From [Borrelia] tanukii (GTDB taxonomy: Bacteria > Spirochaetota > Spirochaetia > Borreliales > Borreliaceae), in assembly GCF_030436345.1 (NCBI RefSeq), contig NZ_CP124037.1:1-53630 (forward strand): DNA of 53,630 nucleotides. Reading direction: 5' to 3'. Shown in pieces: positions 9,008-16,473 of this stretch; position 1 is the stretch's first letter; each line of letters starts with the position of its first letter. The notes beneath the pieces were generated by a model that was not told the origin of the DNA, searched no databases, and saw only the letters and a list, made by a program, of their open reading frames with translations. The position numbers and the translations under genes were made by a program.

Positions 9008-9056
9008 TTATTTTAATAAAAGTACATATTAATTCTTTAACCAATTAAAGGTTATT

Positions 9057-9112
9057 ATCATTTTATTTTTTTTTAATTTTCTATTTGTTATTTATTGATC
9101 TTATACTATAAT
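9057..9112 (+). promoter_or_regulatory. ospAB promoter with upstream T-rich tract
   Basis: TTGTTA (9085-9090) and TATAAT (9107-9112) are spaced by 16 nt. Directly upstream lies a T-rich stretch (about 9057-9080). In B. burgdorferi the ospAB promoter has this layout, and the T-rich region is reported to affect the tick-phase on/off control of ospA. Confidence 0.8.
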
Positions 9113-9160
9113 TATACTTGTATTAAGTTATATTAATATAATATAAAAGGAGAATATATT

Positions 9161-9982
9161 ATGAAAAAATATTTATTGGGAATAGGTCTAATATTAGCCT
9201 TAATAGCATGTAAGCAAAATGTTAGCAGCCTTGACGAAAAGAACAGCGATTCAGTTGATCTACCCGGCGAAATGAAAGTTCTTGTAAGCAAAGAAAAAGA
9301 TAAAGACGGTAAATACAGTCTAACAGCAACAGTAGACAAAATTGAGCTGAAAGGAACTTCTGATAAAAACAATGGATCTGGGGTACTTGAAGGCTTAAAA
9401 GCTGACAAAAATAAAGTAAAATTAACAATTTCTGACGATCTAAGTAAAACCACATTTGAAATTTTCAAAGAAGATGGCAAAACATTAGTGTTAAAAAGAG
9501 TAAATTCTAAAGACAAGTCATCAACAGAAGAAAAATTCAATGAAAAAGGTGAATTGTATGAAAAAATACTAACAAGAGAAAACGGAACCAGACTTGAATA
9601 CACAGAAATAAAAAGCGATGGAACCGGAAAAGCCAAAGAAGTTTTAAAAGACTTTACTCTTGAAGGAACTCTAGCTGCTGAAAAAGCAACATTGATGGTT
9701 AAAGAAGGAACTGTTACTTTAAGTAAGAACATTGCAAAATCTGGAGAAGTAACCGTTGAGATTGCTGACACTAACAGTGATGCTTCTACTAAAAAATCTG
9801 GAAAATGGGATTCAAATACTTCAACTTTAACAATTGCTATTAACAGCAAAAACAAGAAAAACCTTGTATTTACAAAACAAGACACAATAACAGTACAAAA
9901 CTATGACTCTGCGGGCACCAAGCTAGAAGGTACAGCAGTTGAAATTAAAACACTTGATGAGCTTAAAAACGCTTTAAAATAA
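9161..9982 (+). CDS. ospA: Outer surface protein A
   Basis: This 273-residue lipoprotein has the unmistakable OspA start ([17 protein letters not shown], lipid cysteine at 17) followed by [12 protein letters not shown] and the single-layer beta-sheet repeats seen as ...[13 protein letters not shown]... and ...[16 protein letters not shown].... OspA coats the spirochaete in the tick and binds the midgut receptor TROSPA. Ribosome site AAAGGAG precedes the ATG. The C-terminal third ([17 protein letters not shown]) differs from the B31 serotype as I recall it, pointing to another OspA type. ospB follows after 9 nt, so the two form an operon. Confidence 0.98.
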   Translation: MKKYLLGIGLILALIACKQNVSSLDEKNSDSVDLPGEMKVLVSKEKDKDGKYSLTATVDKIELKGTSDKNNGSGVLEGLKADKNKVKLTISDDLSKTTFEIFKEDGKTLVLKRVNSKDKSSTEEKFNEKGELYEKILTRENGTRLEYTEIKSDGTGKAKEVLKDFTLEGTLAAEKATLMVKEGTVTLSKNIAKSGEVTVEIADTNSDASTKKSGKWDSNTSTLTIAINSKNKKNLVFTKQDTITVQNYDSAGTKLEGTAVEIKTLDELKNALK

Positions 9983-9991
9983 GGAGAATTT

Positions 9992-10885
9992 ATGAGACAA
10001 TACTTAATAGGATTTGCTTTAGTATTAGCTTTACTAGCATGTGCACAAAAAGGTGCTGAGCCAAAAACTCAAAATCACAATGATCAAGAAATTATAGATT
10101 CCAGCAGCGATGCACCAAAAGATTCTAAACAAGTTCTTCCTACATCAACAGAAGACTCAGTGTCTCTATTTAATGGAAATACCATTTTTATAAGCAAAGA
10201 AAAAAATAAAGATGGTAAATATGATTTAAGAGCAATAGTTGACCAGGTTGAACTTAAAGGAACTTCTGATAAAAACAATGGATCTGGAAAACTTGAAGGT
10301 TTAAAAGCTGACAAGAGTAAAATAACAATACTGGTTTCTGACGATCTAAATTCAGTAACTGTGGAAACATTTGATACAGCCGACAAAAAAGTTTCAAGCA
10401 AAGTTGTTAAAAAACATGGGTCATTAACAGAAGAAAATTTCAAAGCTAACAAATTAGACTCAAAAAAATTAACAAGATCAAATGACACTACACTTGAATA
10501 TACAAGCATGACTGATGCTGAAAATGCTACAAAAGCAGTTGAAACTCTAAAAAATGGTATTAAATTCGAAGGAAATCTTGTAGGCGGAAAAACAACATTG
10601 AAAATCACAGAAGGTACTGTTACATTAACAAGAGAAATTGATAAAGACGGTAAAATAAAGCTCTTTTTGAATGATACTGCATCTGGTAGCGATAAAAAAA
10701 CAGCAAAATGGGAAGAAAGTACTAATACCTTAACAATTACTGCTGATAGCAAAAAAACTAAAGATTTAGTGTTCTTAACCGATGGTACAATTACAGTACA
10801 AAATTATGACACAGCGGGCACTAAGCTTGAAGGCAATCCAAGTGAAATTAAGGATCTTGCAGGACTTAAAGGCGCTTTAAAATAA
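9992..10885 (+). CDS. ospB: Outer surface protein B
   Basis: The 297-residue lipoprotein begins MRQYLIGFALVLALLAC and carries the OspA/B repeat fold ([30 protein letters not shown]). It is the second gene of the ospAB operon, read from the promoter at 9085-9112 with its own ribosome site (AAGGAG). OspB is a tick-phase surface protein and a paralogue of OspA. The open frame is intact; ospB is lost or broken in some strains, so an intact copy is worth recording. Confidence 0.97.
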   Translation: MRQYLIGFALVLALLACAQKGAEPKTQNHNDQEIIDSSSDAPKDSKQVLPTSTEDSVSLFNGNTIFISKEKNKDGKYDLRAIVDQVELKGTSDKNNGSGKLEGLKADKSKITILVSDDLNSVTVETFDTADKKVSSKVVKKHGSLTEENFKANKLDSKKLTRSNDTTLEYTSMTDAENATKAVETLKNGIKFEGNLVGGKTTLKITEGTVTLTREIDKDGKIKLFLNDTASGSDKKTAKWEESTNTLTITADSKKTKDLVFLTDGTITVQNYDTAGTKLEGNPSEIKDLAGLKGALK

Positions 10886-10986
10886 TATATAAGTAAACAT
10901 CCTACATTGGCTAATGCCTTTGTGGGAATATTGTTTATTACAATCTAAAAATTGAATTTATATATTTTTCAATTTGTTACTTCTAG

Positions 10987-11010
10987 AAAAAGTCTCTTAG
11001 GGGACTTTTT
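10987..11010 (+). terminator. ospAB terminator
   Basis: AAAAAGTCTC (10987-10996) pairs with GGGACTTTTT (11001-11010) with one G-U pair, ending in a T-run. It lies 100 nt after the ospB stop codon. Confidence 0.85.
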
Positions 11011-11449
11011 CTCTTGTAAAAAGAAAAACCAAAAATAATACGCTAATCAGGCCATTTAAGTCTTTAAAATCAAAATAAAAAAGCTTTAATAAACTAAAAG
11101 TCTGGCTAAAATTAAGAAAACCAATGGGGCTAATTCCCCCACTCAAGCCTAAATCTTGAATGAAGGATAAACAAATAACATAATCTCAATTCTTAATAAA
11201 ATTAAACCCATCGCTAATAAGCTCACTATTTTAAATAAAAATTAAAGCGTAAAAATAATTTACTCTTAATATAAGTCTATTATTTATTGTATTTTATTAC
11301 AAAAACTTACTTTTGTAAAGTATATTTAACAAATATGCATTAAATATACTTTTTTTATATTTTTTATATAAAAATACTTTACTTTTTTAAGAAACTGTAC
11401 TATTAATTAATTTAGAATTAAAGAAACTACTTATATTAGGAGTATAAAA
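11011..11449. other. AT-rich candidate replication origin upstream of PF57/62
   Basis: No gene is visible. The right half is very AT-rich and holds a perfect 13-bp inverted repeat, AAAGTATATTTAA (11317-11329) and TTAAATATACTTT (11340-11352). The hexamer TACTTT or its complement recurs at 11308, 11317, 11347, 11375 and 11380. In Borrelia plasmids the origin maps to the PF57/62 gene and the sequence before it, so this is the likely origin or control region. Confidence 0.55.
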
Positions 11450-12646
11450 TTGAAAACACCAAATCAAAAATCACCAAACACTACAAAAAAGGTAAAAAAA
11501 GCTACAAAGAACTTCCAACACAACTTGATTGTATTAATCTCTACTCTCAACTTTATAAACTTAAATTTAAAAAAATACACACAAAAAAACATACTTTATT
11601 TTCTAAATAAAAACCTTGAAAGAAATAAACAAAAACCTATAAAACTAAAAACACTGCAAAACTATTTATACATACTAGAGAAAAAATTTAAAGTCACACT
11701 AAACTACTGCAAACATTTAGGAAAAAATTCTGGAAGCGAAACCCATTATAAACTAAAATATGAAAAAGAAAAATGCTACTTAATAATTAACACATACTTC
11801 AAAGAAAAAATAAATAATAAAATTAATGAATTTGTGCAAAGAATAAAAAAATTCAATCAAATAAATGGTAGTGTTAAATGGGAGTGTATAAATAATACTA
11901 ATAATATATATAAATATAAAGAATATAGAAATATACACAAAAATTTCAAAAAAACAAAAAATAACGAAATATTAAAAAAATATTTAAGTAAATGTAACTT
12001 CAAAACAGAAATTCCAGCTCTAATAATGGATTTAGAAACAACAAACAAGATCAAAATATACCATTTAAGAAACTTAAAACACATTGAAAACGATCTTAGA
12101 GAAATAGATCCCAAAAACATCGAAAAGCACCTATCAATTGCAATAAAAGAAAACGTAAACAACCCAGGATACCTATGTAAATTTTTCAAAAACAACGGAT
12201 ACAGAAAGCTAATAAATAAAATCAAAGAACAAGATAAAAAACATAAAAACAAAACAGAAATTCTAAGAAAAATACTTGAAGAAAAAATAAAAGAGTTAGA
12301 AAATGAGCAATATAAAAAAGAAGATCTTGAAAAGTTTTTTAACAAAACGTATGAAATTTACAAAATGAAACCACATTTCATAATAGAATATAAAAAATAT
12401 CCAGATTTAGATAAGTTGGTAAAAAGAGCAAAAACAGAGACTGCTAAAATCCAAGACGAAATGATAAAACTAAAAAGTATAAAAAACAATATTTTTAGTA
12501 TATTATTAGAACAGTTAAGGCATAAAGTAGATAATGATAAACTAATTCCTACTTTAAAGAAATTCATTGAGAATGAGCCTGATCTTAAATATAGCAAGGT
12601 ATTTGACAATTCCTACTATAATAATTTGATTAAAATAGTGAGCTAA
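11450..12646 (+). CDS. PF57/62 plasmid replication protein (BBA18)
   Basis: The 398-residue, very lysine-rich protein starts at TTG 11450 behind AGGAG. It opens with a basic region, then helices with YLYILEKKF and LNYCKHLG, and a long charged C-terminal half with coiled-coil character. Size, composition and position first in a four-gene PF57/62-PF50-PF32-PF49 block identify it as the Borrelia PF57/62 family, which is required for autonomous replication of linear and circular plasmids. It probably binds the adjoining AT-rich repeats. Compatibility type cannot be told by eye. Confidence 0.85.
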   Translation: MKTPNQKSPNTTKKVKKATKNFQHNLIVLISTLNFINLNLKKYTQKNILYFLNKNLERNKQKPIKLKTLQNYLYILEKKFKVTLNYCKHLGKNSGSETHYKLKYEKEKCYLIINTYFKEKINNKINEFVQRIKKFNQINGSVKWECINNTNNIYKYKEYRNIHKNFKKTKNNEILKKYLSKCNFKTEIPALIMDLETTNKIKIYHLRNLKHIENDLREIDPKNIEKHLSIAIKENVNNPGYLCKFFKNNGYRKLINKIKEQDKKHKNKTEILRKILEEKIKELENEQYKKEDLEKFFNKTYEIYKMKPHFIIEYKKYPDLDKLVKRAKTETAKIQDEMIKLKSIKNNIFSILLEQLRHKVDNDKLIPTLKKFIENEPDLKYSKVFDNSYYNNLIKIVS

Positions 12647-12693
12647 AAAGAAAATGTATAGTTTAGCTTTGCTATTAAGGAAAAAGGAAAAAA

Positions 12694-13278
12694 ATGACGG
12701 CTTTACTTGAACGATTAAAGCAAAAACAAAAAGAATTAAAATTAAACACAGACAATAAAACAAAATTCAAAAAAGAAAAAAAGGCTAACGTCTTTTCTAA
12801 AATTGAGGAGGTTAAAGGTAGAAAAATATACCATACTAAAATCTTTAATGACTTTTATACATTTGGAATAAGCAAAAATGAACCTACTAAATTTTTCATT
12901 TCTTTAAGAGGAATCTTTAACATAGAAGAAATAAGCATGTTTCATTTATTCTCTTTAAGAGAAGACGATAAATTTCTAGGAATTTATTACGGAATAAGAA
13001 AGCTTGATAAAGCTTTTATTGTAAAAAATTTCAACAAAAAAGAAACTTATACTTTGCGAAAATGTGAATATATTGAATTTAAGTTTAAAAAAGGTTCTGT
13101 TTTTTGTTATTTAAACGGTCTTCATATTTTACTCAAAAAGGACAGGGTCGACAGTCCATATTACAACACACTTTTAAATATTATTTTAGAATTAGAAACT
13201 GAGCTTTATACTTTCTATGACAAAAAATTATCAAAGGGGGGAATTATTCCTGAATGGATAAAAAAGAGACAAAAGTAA
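12694..13278 (+). CDS. PF50 plasmid maintenance protein (BBA19)
   Basis: This 194-residue protein has a basic N-terminal coil (residues 5-32), then a compact domain with KGRKIYHTKIFNDFYTFGI and FFISLRGIFN. It belongs to the PF50 family always found between PF57/62 and ParA on Borrelia plasmids; its biochemical role is not established. The ATG at 12694 has AAGGAAAAAGG upstream. The 3' end overlaps the parA start by 25 nt, showing coupling. Confidence 0.8.
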   Translation: MTALLERLKQKQKELKLNTDNKTKFKKEKKANVFSKIEEVKGRKIYHTKIFNDFYTFGISKNEPTKFFISLRGIFNIEEISMFHLFSLREDDKFLGIYYGIRKLDKAFIVKNFNKKETYTLRKCEYIEFKFKKGSVFCYLNGLHILLKKDRVDSPYYNTLLNIILELETELYTFYDKKLSKGGIIPEWIKKRQK

Positions 13279-14006
13279 TAACCATTGCAAGCATAAAGGG
13301 TGGCGTTGGCAAGAGTACAACAAGTTTAATTTTTGCCACACTGCTTTCAATTAAATGTAAAGTTCTTTTAATAGATATTGATACTCAAGCGTCAACAACT
13401 AGTTATTTTTTCAATAAAATTAAAGATAGCAACGTAGATCTAATAAACAGAAATATATACGAGGTACTAATATCAAATTTACACATAGATAATGCATTAA
13501 TAAGGATTGACGAGAATTTAGACTTAATTCCGAGTTATTTAACACTACATAAATTTAATTCAGAATCTATTCCGTACAAAGAATTTAAATTAAAAGAACA
13601 GCTAAAGTTACTAAGCAATCATTATGATTATATAATACTTGATACAAATCCCAGTTTAGATTTTACTTTAACGAACGCTCTTGTGTGCAGTGATTATATA
13701 ATAATACCAATAACAGCAGAAAAATGGGCTGTTGAAAGCTTAGATTTGTTTACTTTTTTTATGAACAAATTGTTATTAACTTTGCCAATGTACTTAATCA
13801 ATACTAAATTTAAAAAAAACAACACTCATAAAGAACTTTTAAAGGTTTTAGAGAAAAATAGCAATTTCTTAGGGACAATATCTGAGAGAGAAGATTTGAA
13901 TAAAAGAATAGCAAAAAACGACAGATTTGATTTGACGAAGGATTACATAATGGAGTACCAAAACACGCTAAACGTGTTTTTAAATAAATCAGGTTACGTA
14001 CACTAA
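13254..14006 (+). CDS. parA: ParA partition ATPase (PF32, BBA20)
   Basis: This 250-residue ATPase has the deviant Walker A motif KGGVGKST at residues 15-22, a Walker A' DIDTQAS near 42 and a Walker B-type ILDTNPS near 129. These are the marks of ParA/Soj ATPases that move plasmid copies apart on the nucleoid. In Borrelia the PF32 type determines plasmid compatibility. The start overlaps PF50 by 25 nt. Two inverted repeats sit at its 3' end (13960-14012). Confidence 0.95.
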   Translation: MDKKETKVITIASIKGGVGKSTTSLIFATLLSIKCKVLLIDIDTQASTTSYFFNKIKDSNVDLINRNIYEVLISNLHIDNALIRIDENLDLIPSYLTLHKFNSESIPYKEFKLKEQLKLLSNHYDYIILDTNPSLDFTLTNALVCSDYIIIPITAEKWAVESLDLFTFFMNKLLLTLPMYLINTKFKKNNTHKELLKVLEKNSNFLGTISEREDLNKRIAKNDRFDLTKDYIMEYQNTLNVFLNKSGYVH

Positions 14007-14012
14007 GTGTAC
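13960..14012. promoter_or_regulatory. Paired ACAC/GTGT inverted repeats at parA end
   Basis: AAAACACG-ctaaa-CGTGTTTT (13960-13980) and GTACAC-taa-GTGTAC (13998-14012) are perfect inverted repeats 17 nt apart, just before the PF49 ribosome site. A third repeat of the same type (GACAC-gcaat-GTGTC, 14635-14649) follows PF49. They could be binding sites for the partition protein or operators; their function is inferred from position only. Confidence 0.45.
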
Positions 14013-14035
14013 TCAATTGTAAAGGAGGAGCACAA

Positions 14036-14581
14036 GTGGATATAAAGATAAATAAAAGGAATTTATCTGAGAGTGTTAACGAAAAAGAACAGGCACTTAT
14101 TCATTACAACAAGCTTAAAGAAAAATTAAACATCAATTTTCAAAAAGAAATTTATTGTAAACTGGAAGCAATGAAGGTTTTAAAAGAAATTAAAGATAAA
14201 GAATATTATAAACTTGATAATTATTCTAGTTTTGACGATTTTGCAAAAGACTATAGACTTGCTCGAACTCAAACATATAAGTATCTTAAAATTGCAACAG
14301 CAATAGAAGAAGGTTTGATTGAAGAGAAGTATGTGGTTAGGAACGGGATCAATGAGACAATTTGTTTGCTTAAAACAAAAGAAGGTCCAAGTTTAAAAAG
14401 ATCTAATCAAAACCCAATAAAACCACTGAGATTTCAGCTCAAAAAGGAAGAATCTTATTCTTTTTACAAAAAAAATGCTAAGCTTACGAGCTTTCTTTTG
14501 GAAAAAATTTTTTTTGAGGAAAAAGATTTTTTATTAAAAATAATTGAAGAATTTGAGACCAAAAGAAACAAACAAAAATGA
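14036..14581 (+). CDS. PF49 plasmid maintenance/partition protein (BBA21)
   Basis: The 181-residue basic protein starts at GTG 14036 behind AAAGGAGG. A helix-turn-helix-like segment (SFDDFAKDYRLARTQTYKYL, about residues 65-84) suggests DNA binding, in line with the ParB-like place it holds after ParA. PF49 is the fourth member of the standard Borrelia maintenance block. The C terminus is lysine-rich and helical. Confidence 0.8.
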   Translation: MDIKINKRNLSESVNEKEQALIHYNKLKEKLNINFQKEIYCKLEAMKVLKEIKDKEYYKLDNYSSFDDFAKDYRLARTQTYKYLKIATAIEEGLIEEKYVVRNGINETICLLKTKEGPSLKRSNQNPIKPLRFQLKKEESYSFYKKNAKLTSFLLEKIFFEEKDFLLKIIEEFETKRNKQK

Positions 14582-14590
14582 AATATTTAT

Positions 14591-14619
14591 TTGCAAAACT
14601 TAAAAAGTTAGTGTATACT
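14591..14619 (+). promoter_or_regulatory. Sigma-70-type promoter downstream of PF49
   Basis: TTGCAA (14591-14596) and TATACT (14614-14619) are separated by exactly 17 nt, a near-consensus promoter just 10 nt after the PF49 stop. No protein gene starts close behind it; instead a hairpin-ending segment follows, which suggests a small RNA. Confidence 0.55.
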
Positions 14620-14625
14620 TTATAG

Positions 14626-14732
14626 GTACAGACTGACACGCAATGTGTCGCTCTTAATATAAGGACCTGTTACCTTAAAGGGTTTATTGGGGATTCTTTG
14701 CAAAGAAATTCCAATAAACCCTTTAATTTTTG
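14626..14732 (+). ncRNA. Candidate ~105-nt small RNA
   Basis: The segment starts about 7 nt after a TTGCAA-17-TATACT promoter. It contains a 5' stem GACAC/GTGTC (14635-14649) and ends in a long hairpin: TTAAAGGGTTTATTGG (14675-14690) pairs perfectly with CCAATAAACCCTTTAA (14711-14726), with an inner palindrome TTCTTTG/CAAAGAA (14694-14707), followed by ATTTTTG. No credible open frame is inside. Promoter, two stems and terminator within 140 nt behind the partition genes fit a regulatory RNA; expression is unproven. Confidence 0.45.
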
Positions 14733-14844
14733 ACTTAAAACTTTTATTTTTAAACAACAATTTTAGAAAAATTTAAAAAAGTATTTACAAAACATGAATT
14801 TTTTTATACTATAATATTAGTAAAAACTTATATTAGGGGTTAAG

Positions 14845-14964
14845 ATGAAAAGGCTTAATAAGATTAAAAGGAAAGAGTACTACAAATTTTTAATTAAAAC
14901 TTTTGCCATTAAAAACAATGGGTTTGAGTGGCTTGGTTTTAGCAATATTAAAGATTATTCTTAA
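14845..14964 (+). CDS. Small 39-residue ORF, possible gene remnant
   Basis: An ATG at 14845 behind TTAGGGG opens a 39-codon frame (MKRLNKIKRKEYYKFLIK... to ...WLGFSNIKDYS). Its upstream sequence ACTTATATTAGG repeats the leader of the PF57/62 gene (ACTTATATTAGGAG), and TATAAT lies near 14810-14815. The basic start and the abrupt stop, with more AT-rich unreadable sequence behind, suggest either a micro-protein or the head of a broken gene. I do not recognise it. Confidence 0.35.
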   Translation: MKRLNKIKRKEYYKFLIKTFAIKNNGFEWLGFSNIKDYS

Positions 14965-15178
14965 ACCAAATATTTTCTTATTAAGCTTTTAGATTCTAAA
15001 TTGAGATTTATTGTTGATGCTTAGACTATTAAAATGTAAAAACAAAATACTGGATTGTTAATGTTTTAGAGATTCTAAGAGCATGTCTTCATAAGAGATC
15101 TCAAATGTGTGTTCCTTGTAAATAAAAATGGAGCAGGCATGTTTATTTATTTAAAAATTGTTTATTTAAAATATATTA

Positions 15179-15212
15179 AAAACAAATTGTGATTACACCC
15201 ACAATTTGTTTT
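15179..15212 (+). terminator. Inverted repeat upstream of DUF261 gene
   Basis: AAAACAAATTGTG (15179-15191) pairs perfectly with CACAATTTGTTTT (15200-15212) over an 8-nt loop, and the 3' arm ends in TTTT. It looks like a terminator for transcripts from the left. The stretch 14965-15178 holds no gene I can support. Confidence 0.55.
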
Positions 15213-15252
15213 AAGCTTTTTGCTCCAATTTAAAGTTTTAGGAGAATTAAAA

Positions 15253-15684
15253 ATGTTTATTGAAAAAATATTACAAAGCAATAAAGAGCTTTTAAAAGAC
15301 ATTCAAAAGTCTGGATGTTATTTTTTATCTCTACACTATTGGATATTTGTTTTGACAGGTTTTGATTTCAAAGTAAAAGACGTTAATTCGAATTACCAGA
15401 GGTTTTTGCAGTTAGGCTACATTAGAAGTGATTGTTATATTTTAAATCCATGCAAAATTCTTAGTTTTTATAAAATATTTTCTAAGGTTAGATATGAAAG
15501 TCCACTTTATTTGCCCGTAACTGGCAGAGAGTTTGAAATAACAGAAATTAAGTTGAAAAATCAAGTCTTTACCCATTTTATTGCAATGGATAACAATAAG
15601 GTGCTTTACGATAGTCTTGATTTAAAGTCTAGGGGCAATAAATTTGAAATAATATCAAAAAGAATATTTAATTATTTTATTTGA
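15253..15684 (+). CDS. DUF261 protein with papain-like Cys-His-Asp pattern (BBA23)
   Basis: I place the start at ATG 15253 (TTTTAGGAG upstream), giving 143 residues. Near the N terminus is DIQKSGCYFLSL, with Gln18 four residues before Cys22; later comes THFIAMDNNKVLYDSL with His108 and Asp120. This Q...C, then H, then D order with a hydrophobic strand around the His is the hallmark of papain-like/C39-type cysteine peptidases and amidases. I recall the family as DUF261, common on Borrelia plasmids and without known function. No signal peptide is present. It could act on peptidoglycan, a phage protein or a host protein; activity is inference. Confidence 0.6.
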   Translation: MFIEKILQSNKELLKDIQKSGCYFLSLHYWIFVLTGFDFKVKDVNSNYQRFLQLGYIRSDCYILNPCKILSFYKIFSKVRYESPLYLPVTGREFEITEIKLKNQVFTHFIAMDNNKVLYDSLDLKSRGNKFEIISKRIFNYFI

Positions 15685-15749
15685 AAATTATAAATTAATC
15701 AGTTGTTGTGAAAGGTAAATACATTTTAAAAGTACATTAGGCCCGTAAA

Positions 15750-15783
15750 GCCAAACAACCTAAAACATTGTAAGTTGTTTGGC
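15750..15783. terminator. Hairpin between DUF261 gene and dbpA
   Basis: GCCAAACAAC (15750-15759) pairs perfectly with GTTGTTTGGC (15774-15783). It lies between two converging genes, about 30 nt past the dbpA stop. T-runs are weak on both sides, so it may act as a bidirectional terminator or as a transcript-protecting stem. Confidence 0.6.
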
Positions 15784-15815
15784 AATTATTTTAAGCTGGG
15801 TATTAAAAGCAGTTC

Positions 15816-16352
15816 TTATGTAGTAGCATTATTTTTATTTTGCTTTCCTTCAATACGGACCAATTTTTCTTTCATTTTTTTTGCAATCTCAAGTATTCCT
15901 TCAGCTGTAGTTGGAGGAGTTTCTTCAGCTGCCTGTGTGACTGTTGCTTCCATGTCTTGCAATCCAAGATCTTGTAGTGCTCTTGAGACTCTAAGCATTA
16001 AGTTATACATGTCTTTTAATAATTCATCTTTAGCTACTTTATCTACTCCCCCATTCTCTTTAAGGCTAGTAGCTTCCTCTTCTACTTCTTTTAGGAATTT
16101 TGTTGACAATCCAATGACGCGTACCTTTGCGGCTCTTGTTTTCGGTCCTCCCATCTTGGCACCTGTTTTTTTACCTTCTTTGATCGCTTCTACATCTACA
16201 CCATCTTGTTTAGCCTCTTTTACAGCCTTAGCTATTTCATTTGTAACGTCTTGAACTGATGATTCTAATCTAGCTTTTCCTGTTAAAGCACATGCTGCAA
16301 ACAGGCTAGCAATTAAAGTAAGTTTAATTAAATTTTTATTATATTTATTCAT
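15816..16352 (-). CDS. dbpA: Decorin-binding protein A
   Basis: The 178-residue lipoprotein has a signal ending LFAAC (cysteine 21) and the DbpA helical-bundle pattern: LTGKARLESSVQDVTNEI, then EEEATSLKENG and PPTTAEGILEIAKKMKEKL near the C terminus. DbpA binds decorin and dermatan sulphate through a basic patch; lysines are abundant around residues 150-170. It is the second gene of the dbpBA operon on the minus strand. The signal and first helix resemble the afzelii/garinii-type DbpA as I recall it rather than B31, fitting the strong diversity of this gene. Confidence 0.93.
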   Translation of the reverse strand: MNKYNKNLIKLTLIASLFAACALTGKARLESSVQDVTNEIAKAVKEAKQDGVDVEAIKEGKKTGAKMGGPKTRAAKVRVIGLSTKFLKEVEEEATSLKENGGVDKVAKDELLKDMYNLMLRVSRALQDLGLQDMEATVTQAAEETPPTTAEGILEIAKKMKEKLVRIEGKQNKNNATT

Positions 16353-16473
16353 ACAAAATCCTTTTTATTTAAATTTAAATTTTAATAAAAGCATTAAATG
16401 AATATTAAATTGTAAATATTAGGACAAACTAAAATTTCATTTTTAGTTCATTCTAATTACAATATTTTAAGAT

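Noticed and set aside
9133..9885. Long minus-strand open frame (250 codons) opposite ospA
   Set aside because: It is the antisense of a strongly lysine/threonine-biased gene and lacks a ribosome site or plausible protein composition; the same artefact appears opposite ospB (10084-10752).
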